Shown in pieces: positions 41,824 to 51,720 of a DNA stretch of 64,000 nucleotides. The stretch comes from Trypanosoma brucei gambiense DAL972 (taxonomy: Eukaryota; Euglenozoa; Kinetoplastea; Trypanosomatida; Trypanosomatidae): contig NC_026744.1 in the NCBI RefSeq assembly GCF_000210295.1, positions 1,922,001 through 1,986,000 on the forward strand. Reading direction: 5' to 3'. The translations under genes and the position numbers were made by a program. Numbering within the stretch: the stretch's first letter is position 1; each line of letters begins with the position of its first letter. The notes beneath the pieces are model-generated. The model was given only the letters and a program-made list of their open reading frames with translations, did not search any database and was not told where the DNA came from.

Positions 41824-43899
41824 TCACTCCTCGTCTCCTTTACAAGGCGTCTCTCCATCCCGTTTCTCCGGAGTACGAGGGAATAATGAGCCACATAATC
41901 CCGGCAAACAACCCGCTTCCTCTTTTTTACCTTTCGCACATCTTTGCTTTGATAAGGAGTGCACTCCTAATTGTGGGGCGGAATTCCTCTTTATAGCACA
42001 GTTGCTCGTGAGAACCTCCTGATTTGACAACGTACCACTGCCACCGTCAAACTCCCTGTTGTGCACATCCCTTGGGGTGGTCGCCAGCGACGGCGAGACA
42101 TTTGTTTGATTTCCCCGTGGTTCGATGGGAGGTAATTCAACTTTTTCACAAAAAGGCATGTCATGACATTCCAAAGGGCTTCCACCGGGAGAAACAACAC
42201 GCGTCGAACGCCGGCTCAGCCGTCTTACCGGTTTCATAACGGTACCTCCCCAATTCGAACCTGAGAGGGGTTCAACATCACCACTTTTTGTGGTTGCATT
42301 GAGTTTTAGCGAGGCGTCGAAGGGATTGTCAATCCACCTAGGACTCATGGGAAGCGAAATTGCAACCGAATTATCGCCGCTGCGTTCCCTTAACAACCAC
42401 GAAACATCTTCAGCATCTTTTTCGGGTTCGGTTAATGTCAAGGCTTCCTCTATATCCTTCTCCGTAACGCAAACCAAGGTGTCGTCACACGCGTCACCAG
42501 AACTCTTATTTTTGTGGATCATTGCCTTAAATGCTTCGACAGCATGGCATGCGGTTATGCGGTTCTTGGGGTCGCGATCAAGCATCCTACGAAGCAAATT
42601 TTCCCAGTCTTCCCCATACTCAGTTGGTATCACAGGAAGGTTGGAGTCCAGAATATCGTCTATATTAGAGAAGGGAAGTCTTCCGGTAAGAAGAATGTAC
42701 AATGTGACACCCATTGCCCATACATCAACTGGCTTTGCATACGACCTATCGCCTTTCCAGATCTCAGGGGCAATAAACAATATTGTCCCCTTTGTGCCCT
42801 GTATAGGCATCCCTGGTCCACATGAGGCGTTGGCTCTACTGGCTGCTAAGCTTTCTTGCATTATTTGTTCTACCCTCTCCCGTGTGCTTACGTCAAAAAC
42901 CTCAGCCACGCCAAAGTCCGCCAAATACGCTCTTCCTTCTTTACTAACGAGTATATTTTCCGGTTTGATATCTCGATGCGCTATTTTGTTTTTGTGCAGA
43001 TAGTCTAATCCAGAAAAAATCTGCCGAGCGTACTTCGCGAGTTGTCCAGGAGGAATAGGTGTGCAGACCTCCTCCTCGGGATCGCCAGTGGGACTACACC
43101 TAATGCGGCCAATAGGTCCGCCGTCGATGTATTTCATTACAAGGTAAATTTTTCTAGCACTGGGATCGTCAATAACCTCGTACAGTGGAACGATATGTTT
43201 GTGCTTCAGCTTCTTCATGAGCGCAATTTCCCGCTGCAAGGCACTAAATCTCTCCTGCGCTGCCGTTTGCAGGCCGAACCGCGTCTTTGCCACGGGTCGA
43301 CACACTTGCTTAATAGCCACAAGCGTATCAGTCTGGGTGTTGTACCCCAACTTCACCTTACCGAACGATCCCCTTCCGATTTCTTTGAGAACCTGGTAAT
43401 TGTTTATAAACTTCCCGCCGTCATCTCTCTTATCCACTCGAAGTTCACCCGTAATGCGTGCCGACCGCTGCCGTGCAAGGCTACAACTGCTATTGAGTGA
43501 AGAAGTGCAGGACGCATTTGTTGCATTTGGAAGTACCTGTATGGGACAAACTCCACATAGCGCCCCACCACGGCATGACCTGGATCCGGCTGTCTTTCGA
43601 CTAGCGAAACTAACCAATGATATTATTTCGGGATCCGTGGCACCTTCACACTCCCCATCAGGGAGACGGGAGGGGCATCGTAAATCCTGCCCTTTATTTT
43701 TCGCTTGCCAAATTTCAGAGAGACAAGATTCATTTCTAGTGATCTCCTTATTGTACGAGTCACTACACCCATTGTCGGCCCCTTTAACCATATGAGACGA
43801 AAAACCGCGGCCTCTGTCCAGGCTGGCATTACTTCTTTGTTTCGGTGTCGCCATCGACAAAAAGTGGGGGAGCTGCTCCGTGCATTCCTCCTGAGTCAT
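41824..43899 (-). CDS. CAMKK-type serine/threonine protein kinase (kinase 2)
   Basis: A 691-residue protein kinase, domain about 168-465. The glycine loop GRGSFG (175-180), VAIK lysine (197), HRDIKPEN (about 309), DFG (328-330) and APE (377-379) are intact. A 45-residue activation segment, longer than usual, sits between DFG and APE. 'YEVIDDP...YLVMKYIDGGPIG' marks the CaM-kinase-kinase group. The N-terminal 165 residues are Ser/Cys-rich and the C-terminal 220 residues are probably disordered. It is related to kinase 1, the next gene downstream, and the two probably arose by an old tandem duplication. Likely role, by family, is activation of AMPK/SNF1-like kinases. The ATG start is unambiguous. 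Confidence 0.9.
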   Translation of the reverse strand: MTQEECTEQLPHFLSMATPKQRSNASLDRGRGFSSHMVKGADNGCSDSYNKEITRNESCLSEIWQAKNKGQDLRCPSRLPDGECEGATDPEIISLVSFASRKTAGSRSCRGGALCGVCPIQVLPNATNASCTSSLNSSCSLARQRSARITGELRVDKRDDGGKFINNYQVLKEIGRGSFGKVKLGYNTQTDTLVAIKQVCRPVAKTRFGLQTAAQERFSALQREIALMKKLKHKHIVPLYEVIDDPSARKIYLVMKYIDGGPIGRIRCSPTGDPEEEVCTPIPPGQLAKYARQIFSGLDYLHKNKIAHRDIKPENILVSKEGRAYLADFGVAEVFDVSTRERVEQIMQESLAASRANASCGPGMPIQGTKGTILFIAPEIWKGDRSYAKPVDVWAMGVTLYILLTGRLPFSNIDDILDSNLPVIPTEYGEDWENLLRRMLDRDPKNRITACHAVEAFKAMIHKNKSSGDACDDTLVCVTEKDIEEALTLTEPEKDAEDVSWLLRERSGDNSVAISLPMSPRWIDNPFDASLKLNATTKSGDVEPLSGSNWGGTVMKPVRRLSRRSTRVVSPGGSPLECHDMPFCEKVELPPIEPRGNQTNVSPSLATTPRDVHNREFDGGSGTLSNQEVLTSNCAIKRNSAPQLGVHSLSKQRCAKGKKEEAGCLPGLCGSLFPRTPEKRDGETPCKGDEE

Positions 43900-45741
43900 T
43901 ATACCCAGACAGTGCGTATTCCTTTTTTTTTTTTTGATTGCTGCGTCCTTCTTTGCGTCCTAAAGTTATCAATATATATATAGCACGTTTCCTCTCTTCT
44001 TTGAGTTGTAAACGCGCGTAATGGTCTTGGCGCCGCCGCTGTACTGCAAAATGCGGCCGTGTAAGTGTCCTTAGAGATACAAATAATCAAATAAATAATT
44101 AAATAATTATATATATATATATATATGTACCCCCGCGAGGAGTCGGGATATAACTTTCTTCCCTCCCTTAGTTTTTTTTTTCGTACCTACACACACCCTT
44201 TTCGTTTTTTCTTCGATTCCCTTACCAGATAAAAGAATGTATATAAGTTTTTTGTGTAATTACAATTAAGTATTTAGAACTGAAGGTATTCCCTTTTCTT
44301 TCCCTTCACTATGTGATGATACGTTTTCCCCCTTTTTACGCTGACGCACTTCCCTTTACTCACCTATATGTTGTTGTTTGTTTGTTTGTTCGTCTATTAT
44401 TATTATTTCTTTTTTTTTTCGTATTCTCGATGTCGGTTCTAGTCGCCAAATAAACTTCCCACTGCTTAAGCCTTCGTGTGTTCAAGTCAGTACACCACCT
44501 TTACTCTTCCAGCCTCCGGTGTCGTGGTGGCCAAAACAATGAAAACACTAATGAAAGCTCGCTAAATCGGATTATTATGCCAACAGTAGCAGTATCAATA
44601 ACAGAAAAATGTGTATTGTAATTATTTCTGCTTCAGCTACCGACAGGTTTGCAGTAGGCGGCGAATGAAAGAGGCAACCACTTGACAAAGCAGTTGCGCC
44701 TATGCGTGTGCGCTTATAAAAAGATATTGATGTCAAGAGGTAGAGAGAAGGCAATGAAAGGAAAGGAAAGGGAAGAAAGAAAAAAAAACAAAAAAGAGGC
44801 ATAAAGGAAAGTAGAGTGTTGAGCAGTTTTAGTTACTCGGTTAGTTGTGAAAACAGTGGCAGTAATAATGACAGAGTCCAGACACTTAACCGCATGAATA
44901 TGAGGGGCGCCCCCGTAAGAGCATGTAAAAGGAGACATGTACACACACACACCGATATATGTAAATATACGGGTAGGTATGCATGATGAGAGGTCTCACT
45001 AACTCCATCACAACAGTCAGCGAACATTCAAAATTTAACAAGCGTTATGGTTCTGCCTCAACAGGAAAATACGGTTCTCTCGCATCTTCGATGTTACAAC
45101 ACCGGCCTATTCTTAGAAACTAGGGACACCCAAATGAATAGAAGAGAGGGAGAAAAAAAAAAAATAATGAAGCAGCAGAACAACCAGTCAAGGAGAGAAA
45201 AAGGCCAATGAAAGAGGTACACGAAAAGAAACAGGCAAATTCAGCAGAGCCACCGAACGTGTAAAATCAAATGTGGGAACAGGGAAGAAGGGTTGTGCAG
45301 GTGAGCTGAGCAGTTGAGAGCAAAACACTTTGAGGCGAGCTGAACACATCGCATTTACGGGCTAACGGGCACAGTAGGTAAGATACTGTAAAAATGGAAC
45401 GCGTCGCCCCCTTCTTCTCCTCCCACGCAGAAAATGAAAGAGGATTATAGAGGTGTATGACCAGCGTCACTTTCCTGTTGTGTCACACACATGGCCATTG
45501 GGTGATCAATCCACGCTGTTTTTTTTTTTTGCGATCTCCCTTCTCGCCTCCCTCTTCTACCAATGCTCCTCTACCTCATATCAGGCCTCTTCTTCGCTCT
45601 TTACTTCCCATTCCACCCTTCTCCTCCTCCTTCCGCGGTTCTTTGCCTTCCCCCACCTTTAAAAATTTTTTTTTCTTCCTTTGTTTGTTTTCCTCCTCAC
45701 CAAATTCTGTCCACATTCTTTTTCCCACAGGTGCACGCGCC
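43900..45741. other. 1.84 kb spacer between proteasome alpha 4 and kinase 2
   Basis: Probably the proteasome-gene 3' UTR and the kinase 2 5' UTR. (TA)n lies at 44108-44126. No supported gene. Confidence 0.65.
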
Positions 45742-46485
45742 TCAATCCTCTTCGGCAAGGCGCCTTCTCCTTGCGGCCTCCTCCTCGCGCTCTTTTTCTA
45801 CCTCAACGACGAACCTGTGCAATTCGGTGTCGCTCATGTAAGCCGCCTTACCGCGCTCCAGCACCAGGAGTTCAATGTTTTTCGACCCACTTTCAACAGC
45901 CTCAAGAAGCGCCTTAATTGCAAAGTGCACGCAACGATCCCGCGTCATGCCATCCTGATAGTTTTTTTCCATAAATTCGAGCACAACCTTATCATTTCGG
46001 CCGATTGCTGCTGCATTCCACGCTGAACTCGTTCCAGACGGCTCCGTCTTCCACAACTGCGGCTGCCCATTTTCATTAAAGCCACCAATGATGGTTGAAA
46101 CACCGTACGGTCTGCTGCCGCTTGATTGCGTAGAACGTTGCTGTACCCTTGCCACGTACCGCACGAGCAGGTCAACGTCAATGGCGTCTTCGTAGCTCAA
46201 GCGGAAGCGTTGACATTCCAGTTGTGCGTGATTCACAACCACACGGGCGTCGGCAGAGAGACCTGCGGAAGCGAGATAAATATGCTCGTCAAGTTTGTAT
46301 ATTTTTCGGGTCGTACGACTGTCCTGCAGCTTTTGCACTGATTTTTTCTCCACAGCAAAGATAATGCTGTCCTTCCCTTTCACACCAACTGCACAGAGAC
46401 CCTTGCGAACGGCCTCTTGCGCATACTCAACCTGGAACAAATGTCCATCGGGACTAAACACAGTAATTGCGCGATCGTAGCTCAT
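45742..46485 (-). CDS. PSMA7: 20S proteasome alpha 4 subunit (PSMA7 orthologue)
   Basis: A 247-residue subunit of the outer alpha ring of the 20S proteasome, which gates substrate entry. The N-terminal alpha signature 'YDRAITVFSPDGHLFQVEYAQEA' is complete, and 'VEKKSVQKLQDSRTTRKI', 'QRSTQSSGSRPYGVS', 'TEPSGTSSAWNAAAIGRN' and a charged 'EKEREEEAARRR' tail all follow human PSMA7 (alpha 4) closely. The ATG giving MSYDRAI matches the family start exactly; in-frame sequence upstream is not conserved and is treated as 5' UTR. Kinetoplastid databases may label this gene 'alpha 7'. Confidence 0.95.
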   Translation of the reverse strand: MSYDRAITVFSPDGHLFQVEYAQEAVRKGLCAVGVKGKDSIIFAVEKKSVQKLQDSRTTRKIYKLDEHIYLASAGLSADARVVVNHAQLECQRFRLSYEDAIDVDLLVRYVARVQQRSTQSSGSRPYGVSTIIGGFNENGQPQLWKTEPSGTSSAWNAAAIGRNDKVVLEFMEKNYQDGMTRDRCVHFAIKALLEAVESGSKNIELLVLERGKAAYMSDTELHRFVVEVEKEREEEAARRRRLAEED

Positions 46486-46948
46486 ACTATTTCGGATAAG
46501 TGTGTATACGTATGTACGTACGTGCAAGTAATTAACAAATAGGCCTGCAGCCGCCTTCCTTCCTTTCCTTTCCTTGAGAACTTCCTTTTGTTACAACCGG
46601 TAAGCCTTAGTTAATGTTTCCTCCAACTTCCTTCAAACCGCATAGAGTGCAAATGGGAGAATGCAATTTTAATTTAAAGTGAGAGGAGAATCAAAAAACT
46701 GAAAGCGATATGGAGAAAGGTCATGCGCACATGTTCAGACGTCCAAAGAAATACCAATGAGTACGGACCAATCGAAAGATAAGGGGAGAATACCGCGAGT
46801 CAACACAAACATTCATAATAAGTCCTATCCTTACTCTCTTTTTTTTCCCTTTCTCCTCTTGTAAGTGTGATAGGACTCTGCGCTGATAGTCATGATTGAG
46901 ACCGTTGCGGACAAGTGGAACGGACGCAAGTTTGCGGCCAGCAGTAAA
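46486..46948. other. 463 bp spacer
   Basis: 3' UTR of the RAD51-like gene and 5' UTR of the proteasome gene. Nothing else seen. Confidence 0.6.
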
Positions 46949-48220
46949 CTAGCAGTGAACAAATGTTGGCACCACAGCGTAACCAAATGGGTCCACACCG
47001 TAAAAATCAACATCCCTCAGTGCCACTGCCCCCTCTGTTAAGAGGTGTACAGAACCTAAATAAAACCCCTCAAATTTGCACTCAAATTTGCAGTCCGAAG
47101 CCATGCAACTCTTCACTAGTTCCAGCAGGTGAACCAAGCGTACATTACCTGCCACATCTGCTGCTGCGTCATTTGGTTGCAGCAAGCATCTCGACAAACG
47201 CAAGCGAGTGTTTACTGCGTACAAGAAAGCGTGACCAAGATCCACTTCCGATTGCGTGATTATCACAACAGCCACGCGAAGGTCCTGCGCAACGCTCTTC
47301 ATTGCGTTCATAAGCGCTGCAACGGCGTTGTGCCGTTCAATTACCTCCCCATCCATACCAGTAAAGGTCCGACGTACCATGGCGCTAAAATCATCCACCA
47401 CCACGAGGCGTACGCCGTCATTCAGCATAATATTCTCACGGAGAACAGGCATATGCTCCAGAAGCTGCCCGAGCGTTGGGATTGTTACTATTGCCAACTG
47501 TTGTAGCGCAGTTTCTGCATCTCCGCCAAACCTGTCGGGCTCAGCAGCATTGCTTCCATTATTGTCACCTCTATATGTACCAAGTGTGGACCGTAGGTAA
47601 CCGGCGGTGGCTCTGGTTGAAAATGGATGCTGATTGCTGCTGATCCAAAGTGTATGATACTTTCCATTACCCCTGCCTTCTCTTGCCAGAGTTGCCGCAC
47701 GCCCAGCGAGATTGAGCGCCAGGGCTGTCTTACCCGTGCCACTTGCCCCGGTAATCTCCGTGACTAAGCCACACTTCACGCCGCCAGCAAGCACATCATC
47801 TAGACACTTATGGCCAGTGGATATCACCCCAAAACAACTGGAGGAGAGTTGGTCTTCAACGGAAATGGGAAGAAGCGTGGAATCGGGAGAGTTAACGATG
47901 GTGTGGCTTATGTGTCTGTAGAGAAGCTCCACATCATCCAGCGAGGCGTCTAGCATCTGTGAAACATCGCAAGGGGGTTGCAGTAGCACGTTTTCAAGAC
48001 GCGTGCCGTTCCCATAACCTGGAAGGCCCTCCAACTTCTTCAGCATAACTTGAACACGCTCCATTTGGAGTGGATCTGCTTCTTGTGTGGTAAGTTCATC
48101 AGAATCACTAAGATCTACTACAGGCTTCTGTGCCAAGTTGACGAAGTCATCCCCCTCATCATCATCATCATCAGTGTTGCTGTTTGCATAGTCATGTGCC
48201 ACTGGCCAGAGTGCATCCAT
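46949..48220 (-). CDS. RAD51 paralogue (recombination ATPase)
   Basis: A 423-residue RecA/RAD51-type ATPase. 'FGVISTGHKCLDDVLAGGV' and Walker A GASGTGKT (about 158-165) are followed by Walker B 'RLVVVDDFSAM' (about 271-281) and 'VAVVIITQSEV', the RAD51 core order. The N-terminal 110 residues are acidic and differ from the helix-hairpin-helix of RAD51 itself. RAD51 paralogues help RAD51 in homologous recombination, which in trypanosomes includes DNA repair and antigenic switching; that is family knowledge. It may be the paralogue called RAD51-4, but I cannot assign the number. Near the C-terminus a 'CKFECKFE' tandem repeat arises from a 12 bp direct repeat in the DNA. Confidence 0.88.
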   Translation of the reverse strand: MDALWPVAHDYANSNTDDDDDEGDDFVNLAQKPVVDLSDSDELTTQEADPLQMERVQVMLKKLEGLPGYGNGTRLENVLLQPPCDVSQMLDASLDDVELLYRHISHTIVNSPDSTLLPISVEDQLSSSCFGVISTGHKCLDDVLAGGVKCGLVTEITGASGTGKTALALNLAGRAATLAREGRGNGKYHTLWISSNQHPFSTRATAGYLRSTLGTYRGDNNGSNAAEPDRFGGDAETALQQLAIVTIPTLGQLLEHMPVLRENIMLNDGVRLVVVDDFSAMVRRTFTGMDGEVIERHNAVAALMNAMKSVAQDLRVAVVIITQSEVDLGHAFLYAVNTRLRLSRCLLQPNDAAADVAGNVRLVHLLELVKSCMASDCKFECKFEGFYLGSVHLLTEGAVALRDVDFYGVDPFGYAVVPTFVHC

Positions 48221-48569
48221 CCATTAACACTACCCTCCCACTTCTACACAAATTAAAGTGAGGTAAAACAATAAGGTAAGTTACGCAAACATGCAAGCGC
48301 GAGCCGCCTTCGTTTCATTGTTCCGCGACTTATAGGCGATTGCAGCTTCCACTCTATTATAGCTCACCCCCACCGTGCATTCCCGTTTTTTCGATATTAT
48401 TAACGTAGAGAGGTACTGCAATAACCGAGTTAAAGGTTAAAAAACGAAACGTTTCAAGTTGTGTGGTCTAACCTGTCGCCTCCTTGGTGAAGTGCATCGG
48501 TGCTGTACTGCAAGGACAACAAAAAAAAAAGAAAGAAAAATACTCACGATCGTTATCATTGCCTTCTAT
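48221..48569. other. 349 bp spacer
   Basis: 3' UTR of the dehydratase and 5' UTR of the RAD51 paralogue. Nothing else seen. Confidence 0.55.
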
Positions 48570-48944
48570 TCAGTTGTTCGTCAAAGTTCGCTCGAAGGCC
48601 TCGTTCATTTTCAGAGCCAGGTCTATATCCTTCTGCGTCACCCTATTCCCTGCATCGTGTGTTGTAAGCCGCACGGAAACCTTGTTGTACTTATTTTCCC
48701 AGGTAGGATGGTGCCCTGCGGCCTCACACTCAACAGCCACCGCGTTCATAAACTTAATGGCGTCCGAAAAATCCTTGAAAGTAAACTCCCGGTGGATAAT
48801 ACCGCTGTTGTTTCCGTCTACCCTCCACTCGGGCAGTTTTAACAGCGCACGTGATATGGCAGGAAAGGAAAGTGGTTGTGGACGCATGCAATAATAAACA
48901 CACCGCCGCATTGTCTCAACAACCGGACTGATTGAAGAAAACAT
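48570..48944 (-). CDS. Pterin-4-alpha-carbinolamine dehydratase
   Basis: A 124-residue protein. The PCD signature is complete: 'GHHPTW' (about 77-82) followed by 'YNKVSVRLTTHDAGNRVT', preceded by 'HREFTFKDFSDAIKFMNAV'. The enzyme dehydrates 4a-hydroxy-tetrahydrobiopterin, recycling the cofactor used by aromatic amino acid hydroxylases. It is about 20-25 residues longer than the ~100-residue mammalian enzyme, all at the N-terminus, which may be a targeting segment or may be removed by starting at M12 or M20. The frame opens upstream with TTG, so the first ATG (48944) is used. Confidence 0.92.
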   Translation of the reverse strand: MFSSISPVVETMRRCVYYCMRPQPLSFPAISRALLKLPEWRVDGNNSGIIHREFTFKDFSDAIKFMNAVAVECEAAGHHPTWENKYNKVSVRLTTHDAGNRVTQKDIDLALKMNEAFERTLTNN

Positions 48945-49237
48945 TGTTAACAATAAAAAAAAAAAGAATGGAGAAAACCGTAATCAAGAGTCATGATTTG
49001 CCGGAGGGCAACCGGAGAGAAAGTAATGAAAGCAGAAGGAACGATTAAAAGTAAGAGGTAAGCAGAAGTGTGTGTGTGGGGGGCGGGGGGGTTAGGGTGG
49101 AAAGGGAGCTCGGCTCATGTCAGTGTGGAATTATACGCACATTTGTACACTAGTTCCCTTTAGACATTGTTGGAGTGAAACAGGAAGGAAGGTAGCTGTT
49201 GAGCGGCATTCCACCAGCACATTTGTCCCTCCCCCGC

Positions 49238-49462
49238 TCATCGCCGTCTGCCTTTACTCACACGAGTGTCTGAACTACAGAGAATGGGTGAATCTCCTTC
49301 TATGAGCTGCTTTAGCGCTAGAAGCTCCTTCTCGTCCTCCACCATCTGTCGCAAAGTATCCCGCAGTTGATTCATCTCAACCTCCAGGAGTTCCATTTCA
49401 TTCTCCAAGTGGTCCGCGAGCGCCCGCACGGCCGTACCGGTTTCTCTGGGTTCCACATCCAT
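49238..49462 (-). CDS. Small acidic coiled-coil protein, function unknown
   Basis: A 74-residue frame starting with ATG. Residues 10-55 form a strong amphipathic helix ('LADHLENEMELLEVEMNQLR' followed by 'MVEDEKELLALKQLIEG') with leucine heptads, then a short polar tail. The composition (Glu, Leu and Met-rich, no UTR-like Phe/Ser bias) looks coding, and it sits on the same strand in the 1.5 kb gap between the dehydratase and the PA-domain gene. I do not recognise a family. A small subunit of a coiled-coil complex is possible but not shown. Confidence 0.55.
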   Translation of the reverse strand: MDVEPRETGTAVRALADHLENEMELLEVEMNQLRDTLRQMVEDEKELLALKQLIEGDSPILCSSDTRVSKGRRR

Positions 49463-50412
49463 CCCAAGTCAAACTGAAACAAGGAGATTCCAGGCAATGT
49501 CCAAACGCCGCTGATGTAATGATGTACGTGTGCCCCCCGTACGGTGTAGCAAATGCAAATGAGCTTCCGCTACCTTTTTCGTTTTCTTTGTTTTTTCTTT
49601 TCGATTTTCCCGCACGCGCTGCAATGTTTACAGTTTTTTTCTTGTACTTTATTCAGTGGGGTAAAGAATCAACAGTGGAATAGAGTTATGAATAAAGGGG
49701 AGGTACGGCGAATTGTACACACAACGCAGAAAGCGATCCGTCCTTCTCACGGCAACAAGTTACGTGTAGCAGTGTGTGCACTTAGTTTGTGGTTTTTGGA
49801 TCAGCAAGTTGGCACTCCAGAGATATTATCATTAATATGGGTGATCATGTTACCCTTCCCCTCTCTTTCTTTCTTTCTTCTCTTTTCCAAGCAAAATTCT
49901 TGTCACTTACCAACTTGCTTCCTTCACACTAAAGCCTACGTTTACCGATAGGGGCTGCGTCCCACTTACAGACACCTTTCTACATAACCATGAGGCTGCA
50001 TAGCACACACCTTTTCCGCTCCCTGCATCAGCGGTACGCCCATTTCTCCAAATCCCAGCATCCACCGTCCTGTTTACTCCGAAACCCCTCGCCCATACGT
50101 GCGGCTCTCGCACCTTTCACCGCATGCAAAAGAACTGAAAGCTCGAAACGGCTCGGTCCACAACAGTGATGCAAGGTGCGATGCAACGCCTGAGAAATGT
50201 AAGCAATCAACGCGACGAGGACACCACTAAGAAAGAAATCTATCCAAATAAAAAGCACGCGAAAAGAGGCCTAGTTGGCTCACGTGGGGTTCCTCCGTCG
50301 ATTAATTACACATGTAGCGAATGAACCACCACCCAGTTCAAACATATGCTGTCGATGAAGAAGGAACGCGCACGCAAGTACCCACACCACACGATGTTCC
50401 CCCCCCCCCCCG
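49463..50412. other. 950 bp spacer with a 13-nt G tract after the PA-gene stop
   Basis: 3' UTR of the PA-domain gene and 5' UTR of the small coiled-coil gene. The coding strand has 13 consecutive G (50411-50399) one base after the PA-gene stop codon. No other gene seen. Confidence 0.6.
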
Positions 50413-50898
50413 TCAAACGATATACCGAAGCACATCCAACGGCGTACCAAGCGTAACCTCCACCAGGACATCGTTTTTCACAGCGTTTGTAATGGCATCG
50501 TAGTCCTTCGTTGTTATGCGCTCAACAGGAATATCCACCTCTGCTTCATCTGCAGAACCAACACCGTCGTTCGCCACAAGCAAACCAACGGCGCCCGCAG
50601 ATTGGGCCCTCACGGCTTGTGTACCGTGTGAGCACTGACCACCATGAGTCAGGAGTACCGCATCAACCCAGTGAGGATCCACTTTATTTCCGTTGCAAAG
50701 CGCACCCATTTCTACCAGAATAACTTTCCCATGATTATTCCTCCCCGTCAGAGGCGTGGTACCATAGTCAGGAACGGTGGACAACATGTTTCGCTTTGCG
50801 AGGTAGAGAGGTCGGTGGACTACGAGCGATGCGACTGGCACCGCAGCACCGAGCAGAGCAGCAACAATTGTGAAGACGACTCTCAACCACAGCGCCAT
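50413..50898 (-). CDS. Secreted or lumenal PA-domain protein
   Basis: A 161-residue protein starting MALWLRVVFTIVAALLGAAV, a strong signal peptide with possible cleavage near residue 25. The remainder resembles a protease-associated (PA) domain: 'GKVILVEMGALCNGNKV', 'HGTQAVRAQSAGAVGLLVANDG' (the K/R-A-x-x-A-G-A-x-x-x-x-x-x-N core) and 'IPVERITTKDYDAI'. Stand-alone PA domains occur in vacuolar sorting receptors and RING ligases, where they bind proteins; here there is no ligase or protease domain and no clear C-terminal anchor. Two cysteines (in 'LCNG' and 'QCSHG') could pair. The longer frame opens with TTG and would spoil the signal peptide. Confidence 0.8.
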   Translation of the reverse strand: MALWLRVVFTIVAALLGAAVPVASLVVHRPLYLAKRNMLSTVPDYGTTPLTGRNNHGKVILVEMGALCNGNKVDPHWVDAVLLTHGGQCSHGTQAVRAQSAGAVGLLVANDGVGSADEAEVDIPVERITTKDYDAITNAVKNDVLVEVTLGTPLDVLRYIV

Positions 50899-51720
50899 CT
50901 TGTCCAGCCCCTCAGTAAAAATTCCCAATTCTTCAAACTTTGTGTATCGTATCTGTTATCCAAATCTCAACTTCTGCCCACTTTCAACATGCTACACACC
51001 CCATTGTACACATATGAAAAAGAGGGGAGCGCACCAAAGAGGAGTGAAAAAATGACTGAATAAGCAGAAAAGGGCAAAACACGGTACACTCAATCAAGGA
51101 CTATGACCAACAGACAAATAACACACACAACATCCTCTTCACCATTTCTGTTGCAATTCCCTAAATTTTCCGTTACTTCTCCCTGGAAGAGAAGCTCATA
51201 CCCACGTACTAAAAGCAAAAAAAAAAGGAATGGACGACAACTCACACGAAATACCTGCCACAAGTCGAAACTGACCCATCTCGAAAAAAAAAGGCAGGTG
51301 ATGTTGAAAGATAAGCCACAACGACACCCCGAATACGACCTCGTGCCATTACAAACATTTACTACAAATATCAAACGATAAGAGCCCTCCGGCGAAACAT
51401 AATAATGAAAAAGAGAATGAACAGCGACAAAATGGTCGAGTAACAACACCAAAAAAAAAAAAGCTAATCACTATCCCCACAATGACCAGTAGGAAAATTA
51501 AATGTGGGAAAACGAATGAGCCAGAAGCGACACATTTGATAGTTTAAAAACGAAACTGAAGAAAAAAAAATACAACAAACGGAACCAGTACAGCAAACAA
51601 AAGATAAAAAAAAAATAGCACCACTCAAAAATAATAGTAATAATAATATTGTTTAACGGTCGAAAGCACTTTATTAGCGACCATAAAGAAAAACACTTTG
51701 CTTTATGGTGCCTCAACCCC
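50899..51720. other. 822 bp spacer, 3' UTR of VSP1 copy 1
   Basis: Unlike the coding region, this sequence has no similarity to the spacer downstream of VSP1 copy 2 (56013-56557) beyond 8 nt past the stop. No gene seen. Confidence 0.6.

Noticed and set aside
42290..43003. 237-codon plus-strand frame antisense to kinase 2
   Set aside because: Shadow of the kinase catalytic domain; it depends on the codon pattern of the real gene.
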